Positions 41,609 to 50,311 of a stretch of DNA of 64,000 nt are shown piece by piece (the stretch's first letter is position 1; each line of letters starts with the position of its first letter). Source of the stretch: an uncultured Lachnospiraceae bacterium (GTDB lineage Bacteria; Bacillota; Clostridia; Lachnospirales; Lachnospiraceae). The stretch spans positions 1 through 64,000 of the forward strand of contig CAJUMV010000011.1 in NCBI GenBank assembly GCA_910587715.1. Reading direction: 5' to 3'. The position numbers and the translations under genes are program-made. The notes under the pieces were generated by a model. The model saw only the letters and a list, made by a program, of their open reading frames with translations. It did not search any database and had not been told where the DNA came from.

Positions 41609-43723
41609 TTAATCCCTCTTCATAATCTCACCGATTACAAGAAGAAGCATTAACTGTACCAAACCGCCGACGCCCTCTTCCCAGAGAATGCGTCCGCCTG
41701 TCAAATCTTCAATCTGCGGAATCACCGCCGCAGCCGTTTTTGCCCAGACACCTCTGCGCGCATGTAAATCCTCCCCGCGAAAAGATACCTTCTGGTGCAG
41801 AATGTCATCATATGAGAGCTCCCCCACAACACCACGCTCACGCAGAAGCGAAAGCAGCGGCTCTACGTTAATCCCCGCATCCAGCACAAATTCCACGCCC
41901 AGCGTAATGTCCTTTATCTGCCCAGCTTTCTCCGGTCTTTTTAAAAGCGTCTCATCAAAGTATCGTATCACCAAATCAGCATATTGCTTCTGCGGATAAA
42001 TGTATTTCTCCGCGTCTCCCCGTCTGGCTTTCATCTGTTCGAGGACTGCCGCCCTGTCATGTCCCCGCTCGTCCTCATCCCTGCACAGCTTCCAATGGCA
42101 GCGCAGCGCTTCGTCCGTATCCAGATACACCTTCATATCAAGCACCTGTCTCATCTGCGGCAGATACAGGGAATGCAGCCCGCATAAAACGACATAAGGC
42201 TTTGGCGACAACCGTCTCTTTCGTGTAAACGTGCCCGTTTCATGGTCATAATCCACACGCTTAATCGCATTATTTCCGCGAAGCACCTTTAAGTCCTCCG
42301 CCTGCCTGTACAAATAATTGGCACGGGGATTTAAATGCGTCATTTCCTTCCAGTTTTGACTGTCCCGCTCCCATTTATGGTCGCCGTCCCCTTCCAGCGC
42401 AAGCACCCGCTCCTTTGACAAAAGCGTCTTAAGCGTCACTAAAAGTCTGGTTTTTCCCGCGCCGCTGTCCCCGGCAATGCCGATAGTAAAGGGACGGTTT
42501 CTCCTGCGGTAATAAGAATTGCTGCCCACGCCGTAAAGATACATGCAGACCACCAGAATCAAAAAAACGCCCACCATCAGCGAAAAGACAATATCTCTGA
42601 CTCCCTCGTCAGACAACTTTAAAAAGGTAAGACTCCGTCCCAGAAAATATAAATCTACAAACCGCGTCGTATGGAAAAAGACATAATACAGAAGATACAG
42701 CACATTAAAACCACCGTAGACAAACACCATCTTTCCGCGGCTCTCATTCTGTCTCGCCAGATACAGCATAAAAAACGGCACAATCCAGATAAACCACGCC
42801 GGCATTGCCGGAACAAAAATAAGAAATGCCGAAAACAGCAGCCCCGTCATGCTGATTAAAAGGTCACAGTTCATCTGGTTGACCCGAAACGCTTGAAAAT
42901 AAAGAAAAAGCAAAACCAGCACAGTCAGAAGCAGGTGCGCGCTTCCATAATCAAAATACACCCTGCCGATCGCCCGCTGCTCTTTATTCAGCAAAACCAT
43001 GTTAACGAAGCCGCTTCCCCAGAAGGGCAGCACAATTGCCACCGTCAAGCCAATCGGAAGTCCCGTCATACATACCGCTTTTTTCCAGCCTTTCCTCTTA
43101 TAAATATAAAGAAAAAAAAGGGGAAGCGCCGCCGCGATATGAAACTTCGAGGCAAGAGCCAGCGTGAGAAAAAGAATAAACCGCCGCTCATACACATGCT
43201 CATTTTTCGCCGTCATGTTCATTTCACTCAGATAATAGACCGCCCCCACCAAAAATACGGTAGGAATCAAGTCAAGCTGACCGTGCATATAAGAAGCATA
43301 TAAAATAATCGGCGATAAAAAGTGCAGCGCTAATATATATTTTCTTTTATCTCTGGAAATGCGGAACAGATAATATAAACCGAGAAGGTCCGCGAAAAGA
43401 ATCGGCAGCTTAAAAACCAGATTTCTTAAAAATACAGGCATACCGCTGATAAACGTGACAAAAACGCCGCCGATACATTCCACCAGAAGCATGACGGGCG
43501 GGTAAGGAAATGAGGGCAGCAGCCCATTGTCATAATAAACCTGATACGGATTCTCCCCGTGTAAAAAAAGATCCACAAAGGGAATGAACATCTGATCCTG
43601 ATAATCGGAAGAAAAAAGCCCCATCAAAAGTAACTTAAACAAGACTCCCATGAGAATGGCAGTTTTCAGATACTTCTGATAATTTTTTTCCATATCGAGC
43701 CTATGTAACATCTTACAGCCCAT
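41609..43723 (-). CDS. Membrane glycosyltransferase fused to uridine-kinase-like domain
   Basis: A 704-residue two-part protein. Residues 20-400 are a GT-C-like membrane domain with about ten helices, an early loop with SDYQDQMF and YPYPP-like FPYPP, and HGQLDLIP. Residues 410-600 form a P-loop kinase of the uridine kinase/phosphoribulokinase type: Walker A GDSGAGKT (418-425), GDGDHKWER, YDHETGTF, CGLHSLYLPQMRQ, DMKVYLD and WKLCRDEDERGH. A C-terminal 100-residue extension ends in a hydrophobic helix. The single reading frame is continuous, with no stop or frameshift between parts. Start could also be the ATG at 43711 or 43693. The kinase could make a sugar or polyol phosphate that the operon activates and transfers. 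Confidence 0.8.
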   Translation of the reverse strand: MGCKMLHRLDMEKNYQKYLKTAILMGVLFKLLLMGLFSSDYQDQMFIPFVDLFLHGENPYQVYYDNGLLPSFPYPPVMLLVECIGGVFVTFISGMPVFLRNLVFKLPILFADLLGLYYLFRISRDKRKYILALHFLSPIILYASYMHGQLDLIPTVFLVGAVYYLSEMNMTAKNEHVYERRFILFLTLALASKFHIAAALPLFFLYIYKRKGWKKAVCMTGLPIGLTVAIVLPFWGSGFVNMVLLNKEQRAIGRVYFDYGSAHLLLTVLVLLFLYFQAFRVNQMNCDLLISMTGLLFSAFLIFVPAMPAWFIWIVPFFMLYLARQNESRGKMVFVYGGFNVLYLLYYVFFHTTRFVDLYFLGRSLTFLKLSDEGVRDIVFSLMVGVFLILVVCMYLYGVGSNSYYRRRNRPFTIGIAGDSGAGKTRLLVTLKTLLSKERVLALEGDGDHKWERDSQNWKEMTHLNPRANYLYRQAEDLKVLRGNNAIKRVDYDHETGTFTRKRRLSPKPYVVLCGLHSLYLPQMRQVLDMKVYLDTDEALRCHWKLCRDEDERGHDRAAVLEQMKARRGDAEKYIYPQKQYADLVIRYFDETLLKRPEKAGQIKDITLGVEFVLDAGINVEPLLSLLRERGVVGELSYDDILHQKVSFRGEDLHARRGVWAKTAAAVIPQIEDLTGGRILWEEGVGGLVQLMLLLVIGEIMKRD

Positions 43724-43799
43724 ATCCTTCTGTATCTTTTTTGAACCGGTGTTTTATGCCTCCCGCAATGCATATCAAAAACCCACCTGATAAACCGAT

Positions 43800-45503
43800 T
43801 CATTTTTCCGCAGAAATTATGCCTTCATGCATAAGAAACGTCTTAAAATAGGCATAGGTATTCTGATATCCTTCGTAATCCGCGGGCGTTCCCCAGCCCA
43901 CATAACGGTCGATATCGAAAATCTTCGCACGATACCCTAAGTCTAACACATGTTTCACCGTCTGGTCTACATAGAATTCCCCATTGATTCTGTCATTTTC
44001 CCGAATCATTTTCTCTGTGGCGTCAAAAAAGACCTTCGCCCGCTTAAACCAGAACGTCGCCACCACCGCCGGATCCTCCATGGGCGTGTCGGAGATCGCC
44101 TTTTTGATGGAGGTGCCTGTGATATTGCCCGCTTCATCGGTGAGCATCCAGCCGTAGGCATTGGAGTTTTGCAGCACCGCTTCATTGTGACGGTATGTAA
44201 AGACAATACAGTCGCAAGTCTGTTTCATTTCCTCAAACGCCGTCCTGTCAATATCCATCCCGTTGTCACAGCCCGCAATCAGAAGCTCTTCTTCCGGGTC
44301 TAAGCAGTCCTTCGCCAGCATACAGGTACATGCCTGCCCCTCCGTGAGCCGGTCTATCGTGATAAACTGCGCCTTTTCATAATATGCCTTGATGGCGTCT
44401 TCCACCCCGTCCGCCCGATGGAATGTACGATCTACGTAAATCAAATTGCTCCCGTCCGCCGCTATCCCCGGCAAATCTTTTGTGGCACAGACGACCATCG
44501 GCTTTTTCGCCCCATCGAACCGGTCAATCGTGGGAATCGCCGGTTTATGTACACGGTAGCCCGCATCAGCAAAACGCTGCCCCGCGCCCGCCATAGGAAT
44601 TAAAACCTTTCCCGCCGCCAAATCAGACACTTCTGTCAGTCTGTTCTTTTCACTTTGGAGAATTACATCCGTCCAATACATAAACTCCCGCATATCCTCC
44701 GGCGTGCCCCACTGGCAAAAATACGGCACGTCCGTAGGCACCCACACCTTAAGTCCGTCCCGCACCATGAAATTGTAAGGCAGGCTCGCGTAATACTCCC
44801 CATTAATGGCACACTCTTCATGCTCCGTCAGAATCTGACAATATTTTTCCATCACCGCGCCGTCTCTAAAATAATAAACGCCCGGCGAATGTTTCGCCTT
44901 TGTCTTATCCTTCTCAAAAGAATACTTTTCACGTATTTCGATTAAATTATCCTCGTCGTCGGTCAGACAGGACGCATAAAAGTTTTTCTGCGGTAAAAGA
45001 TTCGGGTGAAATCCCGTATAACAGGGCACCGCCCCGTCGCAGTTCCGCGCCTTCGCCTCTTTCGCAAACGCCTGAAAATCCCACGTCATATAGAAATCAC
45101 AGTAGTTGATGATACAGCCGTCCTCTCGCTGAAAACCTGCTGATGCCGCATTTTCTTCAATCTTGACGCCGTCCGAACCACCCTCTGCGTTATTTCCATT
45201 TGACGCACATAACGCCCTGTATGCCCGCAGCACGTCATACACAGGTCCCTTTTTCACCCAATTTTCTATCGTTACAATGATCGCTCCCGGCGCAAGCGCA
45301 AGCAGCTTTTCCCTCATGGAAGGGTCTTTCTGTAAATGCTCCCCCCGGCACACAAAAATAAACTGCACGTCTTTCGGGTACATACCTTTCACAATCCATT
45401 CAATGACTGGCTTTCCCATCACCGGAATAAAAGGTTTCAATTCTTTGTACCCCGCCGCCACAAAACGAGAACCGTAGCCCGTCATAGGTATAAATATGTT
45501 CAT
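43800..45503 (-). CDS. Tandem-domain sugar nucleotidyltransferase
   Basis: A 567-residue protein of two homologous nucleotidyltransferase halves. The first starts FIPMTGYGSRFVAAGYKELK (4-23) and ends near WGTPEDM (265-271). The second starts LIPMAGAGQRFADAGYRVHK (301-320) and ends near WGTPADY (537-543). Both keep the glycine-rich GxGxRF NTP loop and the Lys, and both have an acidic metal motif (YCDFYMTW; AGCDNGMD). Such enzymes make NDP-sugars from NTP and sugar phosphate. Two active-looking halves may activate two substrates or regulate each other. It lies 12 bases after the aldolase gene in the glycan operon. Confidence 0.82.
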   Translation of the reverse strand: MNIFIPMTGYGSRFVAAGYKELKPFIPVMGKPVIEWIVKGMYPKDVQFIFVCRGEHLQKDPSMREKLLALAPGAIIVTIENWVKKGPVYDVLRAYRALCASNGNNAEGGSDGVKIEENAASAGFQREDGCIINYCDFYMTWDFQAFAKEAKARNCDGAVPCYTGFHPNLLPQKNFYASCLTDDEDNLIEIREKYSFEKDKTKAKHSPGVYYFRDGAVMEKYCQILTEHEECAINGEYYASLPYNFMVRDGLKVWVPTDVPYFCQWGTPEDMREFMYWTDVILQSEKNRLTEVSDLAAGKVLIPMAGAGQRFADAGYRVHKPAIPTIDRFDGAKKPMVVCATKDLPGIAADGSNLIYVDRTFHRADGVEDAIKAYYEKAQFITIDRLTEGQACTCMLAKDCLDPEEELLIAGCDNGMDIDRTAFEEMKQTCDCIVFTYRHNEAVLQNSNAYGWMLTDEAGNITGTSIKKAISDTPMEDPAVVATFWFKRAKVFFDATEKMIRENDRINGEFYVDQTVKHVLDLGYRAKIFDIDRYVGWGTPADYEGYQNTYAYFKTFLMHEGIISAEK

Positions 45504-45515
45504 ATGACAATCCCC

Positions 45516-46571
45516 CTATAGTTTCCTGCGGTATTTCTCCGCATCCCAGTTTAAAAGCGCGTCCTGCTGCCCTTCGCTCAAATACTGCATCTCATGGGCG
45601 TGGTTCGCCGTCTGCACCTGCGCCGCAAAACTCATAACATTCTCAATCTCCTGTGCCTTTTTCACACTCTCCGCCAAAATGTATACATATCCCTTGTAGC
45701 AGATCATAGCCGGAACGCCGTTTCTCTCTATAAAAGCAGTAACATCCGCCGCACGGAAATCATCCGCCAGAAACATTGGTTTTTTCGACCCGTATACCAC
45801 ACAGTCCGGACAGAACGCATGATTCCATTTTTCCGCGTGTAAAATATCCTCTTCCGCCGCCTCCGGAGACAAAAAGCGATTTTCAGAAAAGTAAACGATT
45901 TTATCAGCAAGCGCCGAAATCCCAGCAAAAGCGTCCCAGAGTTTCGTTGCATTCGGGTACGCCTGATAGGAAACCCGTAAATATGCCGCAATCTTTTCCA
46001 GTACCTCTTCCGTCCGGGAAATCACACCTTCCGCAAGATCGCCGCTCACCACAAGCCCGTGGCTCTCCAAAAAGATAATCTCCGGCTCGCCTGCCGCCTG
46101 ACAGATTTTATAATAAGTCTCCGCAAGAGCCGCACCCGGCTTCCGGTAAGGCACATAAACCGCATCGGGAAACAGCTCCTCAAGAATTTCCCTGCCGTCT
46201 TTCCTTGCCGTCAAAATATTCACTAACGTCGGATGGGAATGCAGCGTGTACTTCCCCGTCACCGCATGGAGAAACGTCTCGATGGAGGCGCGTCCACCCG
46301 CCATCTGCGCCTTTGCAAGAAGAGCGTTCCCCGCATCCTCCGTCAGTACGAACTTGCCGTCCGCCTGCATATTCTCCTGAAAATACTCCGCAATCAGACG
46401 ATAATCCACTTTTGCATAGCCGCTGTTCTCACTCACATCCGCCAGCTGGACGCCTGAGCTTTTCACCAGCATAATCTGGTCGTCCAGCTTCACAGAAGTG
46501 TTGCCGCCGCCCGCCTGCGCCAGGTCGTTTCGCATACCCGCGTATTTTGAAATCCGAATAAAACCCTGCAT
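45516..46571 (-). CDS. Class II aldolase/adducin-family protein
   Basis: A 351-residue protein whose first 210 residues are a class II aldolase/adducin domain: GGGNTSVKL near the start, the zinc ligands in LHSHPT, and the third His in LESHGLVVSG. The C-terminal 140 residues are an extra domain not found in fuculose- or ribulose-phosphate aldolases, with a CPDCVVYG segment. Start taken at 46571 because GGAG lies 6 bases before it; ATG at 46583 is in frame. It is the first gene of the glycan operon. It may form or split a phosphorylated sugar that the nucleotidyltransferase then activates. Confidence 0.78.
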   Translation of the reverse strand: MQGFIRISKYAGMRNDLAQAGGGNTSVKLDDQIMLVKSSGVQLADVSENSGYAKVDYRLIAEYFQENMQADGKFVLTEDAGNALLAKAQMAGGRASIETFLHAVTGKYTLHSHPTLVNILTARKDGREILEELFPDAVYVPYRKPGAALAETYYKICQAAGEPEIIFLESHGLVVSGDLAEGVISRTEEVLEKIAAYLRVSYQAYPNATKLWDAFAGISALADKIVYFSENRFLSPEAAEEDILHAEKWNHAFCPDCVVYGSKKPMFLADDFRAADVTAFIERNGVPAMICYKGYVYILAESVKKAQEIENVMSFAAQVQTANHAHEMQYLSEGQQDALLNWDAEKYRRKL

Positions 46572-46660
46572 CTGATTCTCCATTCCAAAGCATCCGCAGC
46601 GGGACGCTTTCTTTTTCCTATATGTCGATTTGTGTCAAACTACTTAGATTATAACAATAA

Positions 46661-47368
46661 TTAAGGATTTTGACATAAGAAATATAGAAAATCCTCCACA
46701 ATTTTATTAAACGCCTCCGGGTTCTTATTTGCAATAAAATGGTCCCCCGGAATCACGGAAAGTTTTGCATTCGGTATACTCTGCGCAATGATTTCCGTAT
46801 GCTCCTGCTTAATCATATCCTTCGTTCCCACAATAACGAGCGTCGGCGCCTGAATCGCACGCAGTTCTTCAGGCTGGATATTCGGTTCATTCACCATTAA
46901 GCCCAGAATCTCCATATGGGATTTCGCTTCTTCCGATTTTCCCGCAAACAGTTTCGCAAACCGATAGCCAATCTCTATCGGAATCTGTATGCTTCTCTTG
47001 ACTCCCTTTGTATCCAAATTCCCACCATTTAGGATGAGCGCTTTCACCCGGTCCGGATATTTTAACGCAAACTTCATGGCAATATTTGCACCGTCAGAAA
47101 ACCCCAGTATGATTGCTTTCTGAATCTCCAATTTGTCCATCAGTTTATGTAAGTCCGCGGCAAACTGCTCCATCGTAAAAGGCGCCGTCCCCCGCGGGGA
47201 TTTCCCATGTCCTCTTGTATCGACTGCAATCACCCGATATCTGTCGAAAAAATTAGCCACTTGATTGACAAAATAAGTCCCATCCTCCCCGTTTCCGTGC
47301 AAAAGTAACAACGCTTCTCCCTCGCCCTGCTCCTGATAATACAAATTGATATCCCTCATTTTCTCCAT
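46661..47368 (-). CDS. Alpha/beta hydrolase
   Basis: A 235-residue alpha/beta-fold hydrolase without signal peptide. The oxyanion strand is LLLLHGNGEDG, the nucleophile elbow GFSDGAN holds the catalytic Ser, the acid is probably Asp in VGTKDM and the His is in GDHFIA. GGGAG lies 7 bases before the ATG at 47368; an ATG three codons later is possible. The LysR gene ends 61 bases upstream in the same direction. Substrate is not predictable. Confidence 0.85.
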   Translation of the reverse strand: MEKMRDINLYYQEQGEGEALLLLHGNGEDGTYFVNQVANFFDRYRVIAVDTRGHGKSPRGTAPFTMEQFAADLHKLMDKLEIQKAIILGFSDGANIAMKFALKYPDRVKALILNGGNLDTKGVKRSIQIPIEIGYRFAKLFAGKSEEAKSHMEILGLMVNEPNIQPEELRAIQAPTLVIVGTKDMIKQEHTEIIAQSIPNAKLSVIPGDHFIANKNPEAFNKIVEDFLYFLCQNP

Positions 47369-47429
47369 TTCTGCTCCCACTCTGCGCATACCAGGTTTTT
47401 GTCAAACAGCGCGCAGATACAAAATTTGT

Positions 47430-48338
47430 TTACATCAAAATACTTTCCTGCGAAAAGCCCTTCAAAAATTTATAGAGCGTGTCCGCCGCAAAATTTTTTC
47501 CCCGTCCCCGATCGGAAACAACCTGTATAGACCGCCCCGGGATATCGCCGCTTATCGGTATCTGTACGAGCTTCCCTTCCTTAATCAAAGGCGCGGCAAT
47601 TTTCTCCGGCACAAAACCGATACCAAAATTATTTTCGATAAGCGGCAGCATAAGATCCGATGTCTCCACTTCCATATCCGGCTCAAAATCTACGCCGTGC
47701 TGTATGAAAAAATCTTTGTAGAGAGCGTAGGTCGCGCTCTCCCTGCCCAGCCCGATCCACGGATATTTTCTGATATCTTTTAGCTGTAACGAGGTTTTGC
47801 ACAAATCCTGATACCGCATTCCTCCCACAAGAATTTCCGCAAAATCCAGTACGGGAAACCCCGAAACGGTCGCCGGCAGTTCATAGGGCATGGTAATCAC
47901 CGCAAAATCCACCCGCCCGCCGGTGAGTTGTCTGATTGTCTCCGGCGTTGTGTGGTTGTGGATTTTAATTTTTACTTCCGGGTATTGCTGCCGGAAATCA
48001 TGCAGAGCGTCCAGTAAAAAAAGGTGAAGAGCCGTCTCCGTCGTCCCAATCTCCACCGAACCGCCGCCCAGAATGGCAGGTCCACCAATCTCCTCCTGCG
48101 CATTCATCAGATGCCTGTAGGCAACCTCCACATGCGAATAGAGCCGTTCCCCTTCCTCTGTCAGGCGAATCCCTCTAGCCTCCCGGATAAACAGACGACA
48201 CCCAAGCTGGGATTCCAGCAGCTTCATCACACGCGTCACATTGGGCTGGTTGCTGCCAAGCGCTGCCGCCGCTCTCGTTATATTTTCATATTTCGCCACA
48301 TAGTAAAAAATTTTATAGTACTCAAAATTAATATCCAT
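47430..48338 (-). CDS. LysR-family transcriptional regulator
   Basis: A 302-residue LysR regulator. The winged helix-turn-helix covers residues 1-60 (YYKIFYYVAKYENITRAAAA and SNQPNVTRVMKLLESQLG), and the type 2 periplasmic-binding effector domain follows from about 90. The start is ATG 48338; a TTG at 48389 extends the frame. It is divergent from the MATE gene at 48450, with 111 AT-rich bases between them that would hold both promoters and its binding site. It probably controls that pump. Confidence 0.9.
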   Translation of the reverse strand: MDINFEYYKIFYYVAKYENITRAAAALGSNQPNVTRVMKLLESQLGCRLFIREARGIRLTEEGERLYSHVEVAYRHLMNAQEEIGGPAILGGGSVEIGTTETALHLFLLDALHDFRQQYPEVKIKIHNHTTPETIRQLTGGRVDFAVITMPYELPATVSGFPVLDFAEILVGGMRYQDLCKTSLQLKDIRKYPWIGLGRESATYALYKDFFIQHGVDFEPDMEVETSDLMLPLIENNFGIGFVPEKIAAPLIKEGKLVQIPISGDIPGRSIQVVSDRGRGKNFAADTLYKFLKGFSQESILM

Positions 48339-48449
48339 ATATATTTTATATTGCTCCAATATAACATATACATTTTTCACATCCGACAAAATGAATTATA
48401 ATACGTTTTCGGAAATATGTAAATGAAATGCGGGAAAGGACACGGCATT

Positions 48450-49781
48450 ATGAATAAAGATTTGACCATCGGAGAACCCAAAAAAGTATTGTGGCAGTTT
48501 TGCCTGCCTCTTTTTGGCAGCATTATCTTCCAACAGCTTTATAATATAGCGGACAGCCTTGTGGCAGGAAAATTTATCGGGGAGAACGCGCTGGCGGCGG
48601 TTGGAAACAGCTATGAAATCACTCTGATCTTCATTGCTTTTGCTTTCGGCTGTAATATGGGATGCTCCGTCATCACCTCGCAATTGTTTGGCGCAAAAGA
48701 CTACCGCAGATTGAAAACTGCTGTATCCACCGCCTGCCTTTTCAGCGCTGTCGTATGCGGCGCGCTGATGCTGATTGGCATTTTGGGGTGCGATCCTCTG
48801 CTGCGTCTGATCCGGACGCCGGAGGAACTGCTCGCGGACTCCAAACTTTATCTGGATATTTATGTGTGGGGGCTGCCCTTTGTCTTTTTCTACAACATCG
48901 CAACCGGCATTTTCTCCGCCCTCGGAGACTCCAAAACCCCCTTCTATTTTCTGGCGGTATCTTCCACGTCAAATATCGCGGTGGATATCCTGTTTGTAAA
49001 AGCTTTTCACATGGGCGTTGCCGGCGTAGCGTGGGCGACCTTTTTATGTCAGGGCGTCAGCTGCATTCTCGCCGTTTTAACAATATATATGCGATTGAAA
49101 AAAATTCCCTGCGATAAAAAACCGGCGTTGTTTGACGCCGGACTATTAAGAAAGATTGTGGTAATCGCCATACCGAGCATTCTCCAGCAAAGCTTTATCT
49201 CTATTGGAAATATCCTGATTCAAAGTGTCATCAACGGCTTTGGCGCCTCCGTCATGGCAGGATATTCCGCCGCCATAAAGCTGAACAATCTGGTTATTAC
49301 CTCCTTCACCACAATCGGCAACGGTATTTCCAACTTTGCTGCGCAGAATCTGGGCGCCGGAAAATACAGCCGCTTAAAAGACGGCTTCAAAGCGGGGATT
49401 AAAATGGTATGGTGCCTGTGCGTTCCCTTTTGCGCCCTCTATATCTTCCTCGGAAAATACTTACTTCTTTTATTCATGGAAAAAGGCTCGACTGCCGCTA
49501 TATTGACAGGACAGCAGATTTTATGGATTCTGTCTCCGTTTTATTTTGTCGTATCCGCAAAGTTGATCGCGGACGGCATTCTCCGGGGTATCAGCGCCAT
49601 GCGGCAGTTTATGGCAGCCACCTTTACGGATTTGGCGCTGCGCGTGATTCTGGCATTTTTCCTGTCCGACCTGACACAGAGCGCTGTCGGTATCTGGTGC
49701 GCATGGCCTGTGGGCTGGACAATTGCTACGGCAATTTCTATCTTTTTTTACCAAAGGGAATGCCGGAAATTTCCGAAGTAA
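48450..49781 (+). CDS. MATE-family efflux transporter
   Basis: A 443-residue membrane protein with twelve helices, MATE family (clostridial type). The N-terminus reads LWQFCLPLFGSIIFQQLYNI followed by DSLVAGKFIGENALAAVG, a well-conserved first-helix pair; the second half repeats it at IPSILQQSFISIGN. ATG 48450 with AAGGA upstream is preferred to 48423. It is divergent from the LysR gene. It is not closely similar to the MATE protein at 20524-21870. Substrate unknown. Confidence 0.9.
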   Translation: MNKDLTIGEPKKVLWQFCLPLFGSIIFQQLYNIADSLVAGKFIGENALAAVGNSYEITLIFIAFAFGCNMGCSVITSQLFGAKDYRRLKTAVSTACLFSAVVCGALMLIGILGCDPLLRLIRTPEELLADSKLYLDIYVWGLPFVFFYNIATGIFSALGDSKTPFYFLAVSSTSNIAVDILFVKAFHMGVAGVAWATFLCQGVSCILAVLTIYMRLKKIPCDKKPALFDAGLLRKIVVIAIPSILQQSFISIGNILIQSVINGFGASVMAGYSAAIKLNNLVITSFTTIGNGISNFAAQNLGAGKYSRLKDGFKAGIKMVWCLCVPFCALYIFLGKYLLLLFMEKGSTAAILTGQQILWILSPFYFVVSAKLIADGILRGISAMRQFMAATFTDLALRVILAFFLSDLTQSAVGIWCAWPVGWTIATAISIFFYQRECRKFPK

Positions 49782-49858
49782 CAGCTACATTTCCATGCTC
49801 GGAAAATTTACCGCAGTCAAAGCATATTCGGAATCGGATTTCATTTTACAAGCAGTAC

Positions 49859-50311
49859 TCAGAATTTATACTGCATAAAGTTCCCGTTCTTCACAAATCC
49901 AAAATCCGTGTAAAGCAGTACGCCCATATCCGAAGCGGTAATCTGCACACAGCCGCAGCCATATGCCCTCGCCTCCTCCACCACGCGCGTCAATAAAGCC
50001 TTTGCGATTCCCTGTCTGCGGTATTCGTCAGCCGTATACATACTGGAAAGCAGACCAATCTTTCCACTGGGGCAACTGAAATACGGCGGTTTTTCCACAA
50101 AGGACATGCCGCTTGTGCCCACAATTTTCTCTCCGTCAACAGCCAGCCATGAGACAAACGTGCCGTCTGCCATATGCCGTTTATAATAATCAAGCAAAGC
50201 AGGCTTTAAGTCGATTTCCTCGGTTGCCCCCTCTTCCCGCAACTGGCAGATTCTCATTTCTATGAAAGTCTCCAAGTCGTTTTCTGTCAATTTTCTATAC
50301 TGTACTGCCAT
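49859..50311 (-). CDS. GNAT-family N-acetyltransferase
   Basis: A 150-residue acetyltransferase. The acetyl-CoA-binding motif is YTADEYRRQGIAKALLTRVVEEA (shown here in parts: RRQGIAKALL with the Q-x-x-G-x-G/A pattern), followed by a terminal strand-helix-strand typical of GNAT proteins. GGGGGA lies before the ATG. It overlaps the upstream GH125 gene by 17 bases. The acceptor is unknown; many such proteins acetylate amines or antibiotics. Confidence 0.87.
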   Translation of the reverse strand: MAVQYRKLTENDLETFIEMRICQLREEGATEEIDLKPALLDYYKRHMADGTFVSWLAVDGEKIVGTSGMSFVEKPPYFSCPSGKIGLLSSMYTADEYRRQGIAKALLTRVVEEARAYGCGCVQITASDMGVLLYTDFGFVKNGNFMQYKF

